Below are positions 1-5,481 of a DNA stretch of 5,481 bases, one piece after another (within the stretch, counting starts at the first letter, position 1; every line of letters begins with the position of its first letter). The notes under the pieces are model-generated. The model was given only the letters and a program-made list of their open reading frames with translations. It was not told where the DNA came from and did no database searches. Origin of the DNA: Flavobacteriaceae bacterium (lineage in GTDB: Bacteria > Bacteroidota > Bacteroidia > Flavobacteriales > Flavobacteriaceae); NCBI GenBank assembly GCA_949507465.1, contig CATEMS010000290.1, positions 1 through 5,481 of the forward strand. Reading direction: 5' to 3'. The position numbers and the translations under genes are program-made.

Positions 1-558
1 AACAAACCACTGGTAGATGGGGTTTTTGAATTTAAATCTATAGAAGATGCCCTGGAGGCTCCCCTTGTAAAGGCACTTTTTTCTTTTGCTTTTGTAAAAG
101 AGGTATTTATTAGTGCTAATTATGTTTCTATTACAAAATACAATGTGGTAGAATGGACAGAAGTTTCAAATGAGTTGCGCTCCTTTATAAGAAACTTTAT
201 CCAAGAGGGCAATGCTATTTTTAATGATGCTTTTTTACAAAACAAGAAAGAAGCTGTAGCAGAAAATAGCACCAAAAAAAGAACTGTTTCAGATACAAAA
301 AACAACACATCCTACTCCTCCATAGAGCAAGAGATTGTTGATATCCTAGAAGAGTATATAAAACCTGCTGTAGCAAGTGACGGTGGTCACATTGCATTTG
401 ACACCTATCAGAAAGATACCAAAACAGTTCACGTCATACTCCAAGGAGCATGCAGTGGCTGTCCCTCAGCTACCGTTACCCTTAAAAACGGAATTCAAAC
501 CATGCTTCAAGAAATGATGCCTGGGCGAGTTGAAACTGTAGAGGCGGTCAATGGGTAA
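1..558 (+). CDS. NifU/Nfu-family iron-sulfur cluster scaffold/carrier protein (5' end missing)
   Basis: The reading frame is open from the first base to the TAA at 556-558, so the gene begins upstream; 185 residues are visible. Residues 1 to about 70 match the Nfu N-terminal domain (NKPLVDG, a FEFKSIEDA-type segment, then FVKEVFISANYVSITK and VEWTEV). A polar, Lys/Ser/Thr-rich linker covers about 80-107. Residues 107-185 are the C-terminal NifU domain with ASDGGHI and the cluster-binding Cys-x-x-Cys at C151 and C154 (codons 451 and 460) within GACSGCPSATVTLKNGI. In this family two such cysteines per subunit hold a 4Fe-4S cluster at a dimer interface and pass it to apo-proteins in the cytoplasm. 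Related Bacteroidota proteins are, from memory, about 300 residues, so roughly 110 are probably missing. A GTG at 145 is in frame but lies inside the conserved N-terminal domain, so it is not the start. The family assignment is firm; the exact target proteins are unknown. Confidence 0.93.
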   Translation, partial: NKPLVDGVFEFKSIEDALEAPLVKALFSFAFVKEVFISANYVSITKYNVVEWTEVSNELRSFIRNFIQEGNAIFNDAFLQNKKEAVAENSTKKRTVSDTKNNTSYSSIEQEIVDILEEYIKPAVASDGGHIAFDTYQKDTKTVHVILQGACSGCPSATVTLKNGIQTMLQEMMPGRVETVEAVNG

Positions 559-607
559 TGTGGTTGGCTGCAGACACTATTACTCTGATTGGAAATTTTA
601 AATAGTG

Positions 608-615
608 TATTTTTG
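608..615 (+). promoter_or_regulatory. Candidate Bacteroidota -7 promoter element for the DUF255 gene
   Basis: TATTTTTG matches the Bacteroidota -7 consensus TAnnTTTG exactly, 28 bases before the ATG at 644. A TTG at 589-591 lies 16 bases upstream, just short of the 17-23 base spacing reported for flavobacterial promoters, so the -33 element is only plausible. The position, in an 85-base gap between nfu and the next gene, fits an independent promoter. In AT-rich DNA such octamers also occur by chance. Confidence 0.45.
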
Positions 616-643
616 CTATGTAAAGTGCTAACCCTTGGTATAG

Positions 644-2752
644 ATGAAAAAAAAATATTTGATTTTACTTTGCTTTATTACTTTTTATTCTTGTGTTACC
701 TCAAATAAAGACTCCGTGGATATACATCAATACACTAACTTGCTAGCCCAAGAAACAAGTCCTTATTTATTACAACACGCTCACAACCCTGTTGATTGGA
801 GAGGGTGGAATGACCAAACATTAGAGGTTGCAAAAAATGAAAAAAAACTCATGATTGTCAGCATAGGATATGCTGCCTGTCACTGGTGTCATGTGATGGA
901 GCGAGAGAGTTTTGAAGACAGTGCTGTTGCAGCCGTAATGAACAAAAATTACATCAATGTTAAAGTAGACAGGGAGGAGCGTCCAGATGTTGATCAAATT
1001 TATATCAATGCAGTACAGCTATTGACAGGTAGTGCGGGTTGGCCATTAAATGTAATAACACTTCCTGATGGTAGACCCATTTGGGGAGGGACTTATTTTA
1101 AAAAGGAGGATTGGACCAATGTCTTAGAGCAAGTTCAGAAAATTTACACAGAGAATCCAGATAAATTATTTGAGGTTGCAAAAAACCTTGAACAGGGTAT
1201 AAAAAGTATGGATCTTCTTCCTTTGAATCAAGAACATGTAGATTTAAAAAAATACGACACCCAAGAGATAATAAAACTATGGCAAGAATCCTTTGACAAC
1301 ACTTATGGAGGCCCAAACAGAGCTCCAAAATTCATGATGCCAAATACTATTTCTTATCTACTTAGAAAAGCAAAACAAAGCCAAGATAAAGCGCTACTTA
1401 CCTATGTCACCACCACCTTAGATAAAATGGCATATGGGGGCATATACGACCATATTGGAGGTGGTTTTTCTAGGTATAGTGTAGACAAAAAATGGCATAT
1501 CCCCCACTTTGAAAAAATGCTGTATGACAATGCGCAACTAGTAAGCTTGTATAGCAATGCATATTTAGCAACCAAAAACAATTTATACAAACAAGTAGTT
1601 TCCCAAACACTGGCGTTTATTGCCAGAGAATTTACAAATAGTGAAGGTGCCTTTTACTCTTCTTACGATGCAGATAGCCAAACAAAGGAAGGGGTTTTGG
1701 AAGAAGGAGCCTATTATGTATTTACCCAAGAGGAGCTTACAAAAGAACTTGGAGAAGATTTTACCTTATTTGAAAACTATTACAACATAAACTCGTTTGG
1801 ATTGTGGGAGGGTGATCATTATGTTTTGATACGTTCCAAAAGTGACCCTGTTATTTGCCAAGAGTTTGGTATTACCAATGAAGCATTACAAGTCAAAAAA
1901 CAAAGGTGGAGAAACACACTATTTAACTACAGAAACAAGCGAGATAAGCCAAGACTAGATGATAAGATACTTACCTCCTGGAACGGGCTTATGCTAAAGG
2001 GGTATGTTGATGCCTACAAAGCATTTCAAGAACCATCATACCTCAAGGCTGCATTAAAAAATGCACATTTTATAAAGTCCAAACAATGGCAACCCTCTGG
2101 AGCTTTGTTTCATAGCTATAAAGACGGAAAAAGTACAATCAATGGATATTTAGAAGACTATGCCACCCTAATAGACGCCTTTATTGGTTTGTATGAGATT
2201 ACACTTGATAGTCAATGGATTGATAGTGCCAATGAATTAACAAGTTATGTATATGCACATTTTTATGATTCTCAGAAGCAACTATTTTATTTCACCAGTG
2301 ATCTGGACCCCTCACTAATTACTAGAAGTTTTCAATACAGAGACAATGTAATTCCTGCATCCAATTCTATGATGGCAAAAAATTTATTGGTTTTATCTCA
2401 TCACTTTGATAACCAAACATATGCCGCTACTGCATCCCAAATGCTTAAAAATGTGCTCTCAGAGATAGAAAAATACCCTTCAGGGTTTTCTAATTGGCTA
2501 GATCTATTGGCTAATTTTCAAAATAACTTTTATGAAATTGTTGTTGTGGGAGATCAAGCCCAGGAGAAAGTAAAAGAAATTAATCAGTATTATCTGCCAA
2601 ACAAACTAATTGCTGGTAGCACTCAAAAGGGAGAAAGCCCCTTGTTAAAACAACGGTATGTAGAGAATGAAACCTTTGTATATGTTTGTGTAAACAACGC
2701 TTGTAAAATGCCAGAAACACAGGTATCAAAAGCGATAGATTTGATTGAGTAG
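644..2752 (+). CDS. SPATA20/YyaL-family DUF255 thioredoxin-fold protein with lipoprotein-type signal
   Basis: This complete 702-residue protein has a length normal for the family plus an N-terminal extension. Residues 1-17 (MKKKYLILLCFITFYSC) look like a lipoprotein signal with C17 as the lipidated cysteine; the lipobox FYSC is degenerate but acceptable for Bacteroidota. The family domain starts near 31 (NLLAQETSPYLLQHAHNPVDW). The thioredoxin-like part has CHWC at C79-C82, DREERPDVDQ at 109-118 and the probable cis-proline at P134 (GWPLNV). From about 200 to 620 the protein resembles the six-hairpin alpha/alpha barrel, with HFEKMLYDNAQL at 288-299, DADS at 342-345 and LTSWNGLM at 443-450. 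A C-terminal pair, C682 and C687, matches the conserved family end. The biochemical function of the family is not established; a redox role or sugar-related activity is only inferred from the folds. The signal puts this version in the envelope, probably anchored to a membrane. It is probably expressed from the promoter candidate at 608-615. Confidence 0.92.
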   Translation: MKKKYLILLCFITFYSCVTSNKDSVDIHQYTNLLAQETSPYLLQHAHNPVDWRGWNDQTLEVAKNEKKLMIVSIGYAACHWCHVMERESFEDSAVAAVMNKNYINVKVDREERPDVDQIYINAVQLLTGSAGWPLNVITLPDGRPIWGGTYFKKEDWTNVLEQVQKIYTENPDKLFEVAKNLEQGIKSMDLLPLNQEHVDLKKYDTQEIIKLWQESFDNTYGGPNRAPKFMMPNTISYLLRKAKQSQDKALLTYVTTTLDKMAYGGIYDHIGGGFSRYSVDKKWHIPHFEKMLYDNAQLVSLYSNAYLATKNNLYKQVVSQTLAFIAREFTNSEGAFYSSYDADSQTKEGVLEEGAYYVFTQEELTKELGEDFTLFENYYNINSFGLWEGDHYVLIRSKSDPVICQEFGITNEALQVKKQRWRNTLFNYRNKRDKPRLDDKILTSWNGLMLKGYVDAYKAFQEPSYLKAALKNAHFIKSKQWQPSGALFHSYKDGKSTINGYLEDYATLIDAFIGLYEITLDSQWIDSANELTSYVYAHFYDSQKQLFYFTSDLDPSLITRSFQYRDNVIPASNSMMAKNLLVLSHHFDNQTYAATASQMLKNVLSEIEKYPSGFSNWLDLLANFQNNFYEIVVVGDQAQEKVKEINQYYLPNKLIAGSTQKGESPLLKQRYVENETFVYVCVNNACKMPETQVSKAIDLIE

Positions 2753-2905
2753 TTAAACAGGTGTTTGAATTGAAAAAAATATCTCAAAAAAAACGCCCAA
2801 GATTTTAGATTTTTTTTTGCTTTGCCTTTATTTGCAAACTGTAAAACTGCAAAAATAAATTGTAAAGAATAACAATAATTTAACAAAATTAAGAGCCCTA
2901 TAGTT

Positions 2906-2913
2906 TAGATTTG
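2906..2913 (+). promoter_or_regulatory. Candidate Bacteroidota -7 promoter element for the exported paralogue pair
   Basis: TAGATTTG matches TAnnTTTG exactly, 28 bases before the ATG at 2942, the same distance as at the DUF255 gene. No TTG occurs at the expected distance upstream, so the -33 element is absent or degenerate. The 189-base gap ahead of this gene supports a separate transcription unit. Confidence 0.45.
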
Positions 2914-2941
2914 GGCTTGTTCAAATTCAAAAAAACCCTTG

Positions 2942-3634
2942 ATGAAAAATAATCTTATAGTGGTACTATCCCTTTGTATGTCTTTAAATATGGTATCTCA
3001 AGTTAGTACAAATGACCAAACAGCATACCAAGAATTTTTATCTTCAAAAACAACCCCTGTTTATAAAGGGTACAAAAACACTATGGGGTCCATATATGCC
3101 AATGAAGCGTTTCAATCAGGATCTGTATATAAAAATGGGCAATTAGTGGCTAGTAATGTAGCCCTGAGGTACAACGTACAAGCGGAGGAAATCGAATTGA
3201 TACCCAACAACAACCTCTCCCCGACTGTTGCCAATGTCATTAAACCATCACAGAGCATCTCTGTTCGTATTTTAAACGATGATTTTGTGTATCTTGTATC
3301 TCCAGATAAAAATCAAAAAGCAGGATACTTCATGGTGATATCTCAGGGTTCCAGACTTACCATCTATAAAAAAATAATCAAAGATTTTATAGAAGGAAAA
3401 GAGTCTGCAAACTCCTACTCTAGAGATGTGCCAGACACATTTAAAGAAAAAGAACAATTGTATATTGTAAGTCAAACAGGAAGTTTAACAAAACTTCCAA
3501 AAGGAAAAGCAAAAAGAGAAAAATTGTTAATTTCTCAGCAAAACCAAATGAGTAATTACATTGAAAACAACAATCTAAATCTCAGAAAAGAAAAAGATTT
3601 CAATCAAGCATTAGACTATTTTAATACACTTTAA
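2942..3634 (+). CDS. Exported protein of unknown function, first of a tandem paralogue pair
   Basis: A protein of 230 residues that I cannot assign to a named family. ATG at 2942 is chosen; a TTG just before it (2939) is in frame but adds only one residue and is less likely. Residues 1-19 form a short basic-hydrophobic signal peptide, probably cut between S19 and Q20 (MVS|QVST), since Gln at +1 is common in Bacteroidota exported proteins. The mature part has no membrane segment. It shares with the next gene a central block at 60-86 (VYKNGQLVASNVALRYN), a KAGYF motif at 126-130, a YKK/KDF segment near 142-149, a Lys-rich stretch at 187-194 and the ending YFNTL. A TFKEK-type motif lies near 166-170. 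The charged C-terminal third may be helical. Only 44 bases separate it from the following gene, suggesting co-transcription. Role unknown; periplasmic or surface location is inferred from the signal. Confidence 0.85.
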   Translation: MKNNLIVVLSLCMSLNMVSQVSTNDQTAYQEFLSSKTTPVYKGYKNTMGSIYANEAFQSGSVYKNGQLVASNVALRYNVQAEEIELIPNNNLSPTVANVIKPSQSISVRILNDDFVYLVSPDKNQKAGYFMVISQGSRLTIYKKIIKDFIEGKESANSYSRDVPDTFKEKEQLYIVSQTGSLTKLPKGKAKREKLLISQQNQMSNYIENNNLNLRKEKDFNQALDYFNTL

Positions 3635-3678
3635 AATATTGGCGTAATTTTTGCTGTTCTATTACCAAAAAAATACCT

Positions 3679-4389
3679 ATGAAAAAAATAATACTTACAC
3701 TCACTATTTGTGTTTTAACACTCAACACAGCCATCGCTCAGTTTGATGCAGCAATGTTTGTCTCTGATGCTTTTCTTTTAGACACTTATATCAAAAGACA
3801 AAATAAGGGTATAAACTTTAAAGACACCAAATCATATAAAGGAACTCCTTACAATAACCCGAATTATTTACTTGGAAACATCTACAAGGAAGGAAAATTA
3901 CTTGCAAACAACATAGCCATAAGATATAATGCTATTGCAGATGAGATGGAGGTAAAGCAAAACCCAAGCGATAGTGATGATGATGCAAGAGTGCTTACCA
4001 AGTCTCAAGATATTTACGTAAAAATAATTGATGCTATTTATGTTTTTGTTCCGTACCAAGGTGGCATTGAAAAGGGAGGTTATTTTCAAGTTATTTTTGA
4101 GGGAAATAACATTGCGCTCTACAAAAAACATGTGAAAGATTTCAGTCCTGAGAAAAAAGCTACTTCCTCTATTACAAAAACGCTTCCAGCTGTCTTTAAA
4201 GACAAACCAGTTTTTTACTTAGTCACCAAAAAAGGGACCTTTTATCAAATGCCTAAATCTAAAGCAAAAAAACTAAAAGTGTTTGGAGAAAAACAAAATA
4301 AAATGAAAGACTTTACAAAACAAAACAGTCTTGATTTAAACAAAGAGCAAGATTTGTTGACAGCCATTAAATACTACGACACACTGTAG
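3679..4389 (+). CDS. Exported protein of unknown function, second of a tandem paralogue pair
   Basis: A protein of 236 residues with a clear Sec signal peptide (MKKIILTLTICVLTLNTAIA), with the predicted cut after A20 at AIA|QFD. It is homologous to the preceding gene: residues 66-92 align to 60-86 of the neighbour with 14 of 27 identical (YKxGxLxANxAxRYN core), and the last 58 residues align without gaps with 22 identical, ending YYDTL. GYF recurs at 134-136 and the Lys-rich stretch at 193-200. Differences are a longer N-terminal part after the signal peptide (about 21-53) and an Asp-rich loop SDSDDDAR at 97-104. The start ATG has an A-rich leader (A7 about 6 bases upstream) and no Shine-Dalgarno site. 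It is followed by a strong terminator hairpin 40 bases after the stop, which closes the unit. I do not recognise an enzymatic motif; function unknown. Confidence 0.87.
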   Translation: MKKIILTLTICVLTLNTAIAQFDAAMFVSDAFLLDTYIKRQNKGINFKDTKSYKGTPYNNPNYLLGNIYKEGKLLANNIAIRYNAIADEMEVKQNPSDSDDDARVLTKSQDIYVKIIDAIYVFVPYQGGIEKGGYFQVIFEGNNIALYKKHVKDFSPEKKATSSITKTLPAVFKDKPVFYLVTKKGTFYQMPKSKAKKLKVFGEKQNKMKDFTKQNSLDLNKEQDLLTAIKYYDTL

Positions 4390-4428
4390 TTTGTTTTTGA
4401 CACATCCCTGAAAAGTTAATAGATTACA

Positions 4429-4471
4429 AATTAAAAAAGCCTAACATGATACTTGTTAGGCTTTTTTAATT
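4429..4471 (+). terminator. Rho-independent terminator, perfect 18-bp hairpin
   Basis: Bases 4429-4446 and 4454-4471 are exact reverse complements (core GCCTAACA / TGTTAGGC) around a 7-base loop (TGATACT). The right arm contains T6, and the left arm A6, so the structure could stop transcription from either direction. It lies 40 bases after the stop of the second exported-protein gene and 165 bases before polA, separating the two transcription units. Confidence 0.92.
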
Positions 4472-4530
4472 CAATGATATTCAATACTTATTTTGTGCCA
4501 GGTTTTAGCATAACTCTCTCTGCTTTTTTC

Positions 4531-4538
4531 TATTTTTG
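4531..4538 (+). promoter_or_regulatory. Candidate Bacteroidota -7 promoter element for polA
   Basis: TATTTTTG matches TAnnTTTG exactly and is the same octamer as the candidate at 608-615. It lies after the terminator and 98 bases before the polA ATG, which would give a leader of about 90 bases. No TTG at the usual -33 spacing is visible, so this is a moderate call. Confidence 0.35.
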
Positions 4539-4636
4539 ATTATCTACCTATCACTTGCTTGATGTGAAGTTAAAAGTTCTATTGTCTGGGCTTTTTAACA
4601 AACACAAACTAGTGACTTGAAAAAGAAAAAAGAACT

Positions 4637-5481
4637 ATGTCAGAACCAAAAAAACGATTATTTCTCATCGATGCATATGCCTTGATTTTTAGAGGGTATT
4701 ATGCATTTATTAAAAACCCTCGCATCAATAGTAAAGGGATGGACACTTCTGCTATTTTAGGGTTTATGAATTCATTTATTGATGTTATTAAAAGAGAACG
4801 TCCAGAGTATATAGCCGTTTGTTTTGACAAAGGAGGCAGCCAAGCAAGAAACGAGCTTTTCCCAGAGTATAAGGCCAATAGAGATGAAACGCCAGATGGG
4901 ATTAAAATAGCGGTACCGTATATTCAAAAAATATTAACTGCTATGCATATTCCAATTATGGTTAAAGAGGGATTTGAAGCAGATGATGTGATTGGAACCT
5001 TAGCAAAAAAAGCAGAAAGCCAAGGGTATCAAACCTACATGGTTACCCCAGATAAAGACTTTGCGCAGCTAGTTTCAGATAATATTTTCATGTACCGACC
5101 TGTTTTTGGGGGTGGGTATGAAACTTGGGGGATTCCAGAGGTACAAAAGAAATTTGAAGTAACAGACCCCCTTCAAGTTATCGATTATTTAGGAATGATG
5201 GGAGACAGTGCAGATAATATTCCAGGACTTCCTGGAGTTGGAGACAAGACCGCCAAAAAATTCATTAATCAATTTGGTTCTATGGAGGGGCTACTTGCCA
5301 ATACCCAAGAGCTGAAAGGAAAAATGAAAGAAAAAATAGAGGCCAATAAAGACCTTGGTCTTCTAAGTAAAGAACTAGCAACTATAATGCTGGATGTTCC
5401 CGTAGAATTTAATCAAGAAAATTTTCAGATGAGTACTCCAGATGTTGGCGCTGTTACTGAAATTTTTGAAGAATTAGAGTT
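4637..5481 (+). CDS. polA: DNA polymerase I, 5' nuclease domain (3' end missing)
   Basis: The ATG at 4637 opens a frame that stays open to the window edge: 281 complete codons are visible. The sequence is the N-terminal 5'-3' exonuclease (FEN-type) domain of DNA polymerase I, which removes RNA primers and damaged strands during Okazaki fragment maturation and excision repair. Metal-binding and active-site landmarks are present: D12 in LFLIDAYALIFRGYYA, D64 in AVCFDKGG, the R71-R82 segment with FPEYKANRDETP, E114/D116/D117 in GFEADDVIGTLA, D139 and D141 in TPDKDFAQLV, and D190/D193 in GDSADNIPG. The helix-3-turn-helix DNA-binding motif GLPGVGDKTA is at 197-206. The leader is purine-rich (GAAAAAGAAAA type) with no true Shine-Dalgarno site. 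The exonuclease and polymerase domains expected in a full-length protein lie beyond the window. A stand-alone 5' nuclease cannot be excluded from this fragment, but the start and motifs are typical of PolA. Confidence 0.93.
   Translation, partial: MSEPKKRLFLIDAYALIFRGYYAFIKNPRINSKGMDTSAILGFMNSFIDVIKRERPEYIAVCFDKGGSQARNELFPEYKANRDETPDGIKIAVPYIQKILTAMHIPIMVKEGFEADDVIGTLAKKAESQGYQTYMVTPDKDFAQLVSDNIFMYRPVFGGGYETWGIPEVQKKFEVTDPLQVIDYLGMMGDSADNIPGLPGVGDKTAKKFINQFGSMEGLLANTQELKGKMKEKIEANKDLGLLSKELATIMLDVPVEFNQENFQMSTPDVGAVTEIFEELE

Noticed and set aside
145..558. A separate 137-residue gene starting at GTG 145
   Set aside because: The frame is open upstream to base 1 and the upstream residues form the conserved Nfu N-terminal domain, so 145 is internal to a longer gene.
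2755..2766. Small hairpin just after the stop of the DUF255 gene (AAAC-AGGT-GTTT)
   Set aside because: The stem is only four strong pairs plus weak extensions and is followed by an A tract, not a T tract.
2786..2818. Possible terminator after the DUF255 gene (A8 at 2786-2793, T9 at 2810-2818)
   Set aside because: The only pairing is A-T tracts around a 16-base loop, with no GC-rich stem, so it is not a convincing hairpin. The T tract may still contribute to transcript ending.
2623..2886. Minus-strand open frame of 87 residues overlapping the end of the DUF255 gene
   Set aside because: It is Phe/Lys/Leu-rich, matches no recognisable protein, overlaps a firm gene and covers low-complexity intergenic DNA; it is best read as a chance frame.
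2942..2985. Lipoprotein signal with C12 in the first exported protein
   Set aside because: The cysteine sits only 12 residues in, within the hydrophobic core (LSLCMS), without a proper lipobox; an ordinary signal peptide cut near S19 fits better.
3645..3653. Separate promoter (TAATTTTTG) in the 44-base gap before the second paralogue
   Set aside because: The spacing is one base off the TAnnTTTG consensus and there is no suitable -33 element; co-transcription with the first copy is simpler. It remains possible as a weak internal promoter.
4570..4598. TTAAAAG / CTTTTTAA inverted repeat in the polA leader
   Set aside because: The arms are imperfect, nearly all A-T and separated by 14 bases; not distinguishable from chance in AT-rich DNA, and no riboswitch-like structure was recognised.

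Overview
The window looks like ordinary chromosome of a Bacteroidota bacterium, most likely of the class Flavobacteriia. The DNA is AT-rich. The genes start without clear Shine-Dalgarno sites but with A-rich leaders. Three intergenic regions carry an exact TAnnTTTG octamer, the -7 element of Bacteroidota promoters. All five genes lie on the + strand and no convincing minus-strand gene was seen.

Layout: (1) 1-558 is the 3' part of a NifU/Nfu-type iron-sulfur scaffold or carrier gene, cut by the left edge. (2) 644-2752 is a complete SPATA20/YyaL-family protein (DUF255 thioredoxin-like domain plus an alpha/alpha-barrel) that carries an N-terminal lipoprotein-type signal. (3) and (4) 2942-3634 and 3679-4389 are two adjacent, clearly homologous genes for small exported proteins of unknown function, probably a tandem duplication and probably one transcript. 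(5) After a perfect 18-bp terminator hairpin (4429-4471) and a leader region with a promoter candidate, 4637-5481 is the 5' part of polA (DNA polymerase I), covering the 5' nuclease domain and cut by the right edge.

The genes do not form an obvious single pathway. Nfu belongs to Fe-S assembly, the DUF255 protein is a presumed envelope-associated thioredoxin-fold protein, the paralogue pair is probably periplasmic or surface-exposed, and polA is core DNA replication and repair. I see no mobile element, CRISPR array, phage gene, tRNA or rRNA, and no evidence for a new multi-gene system. The least understood content is the tandem exported pair and the lipoprotein form of the DUF255 protein.
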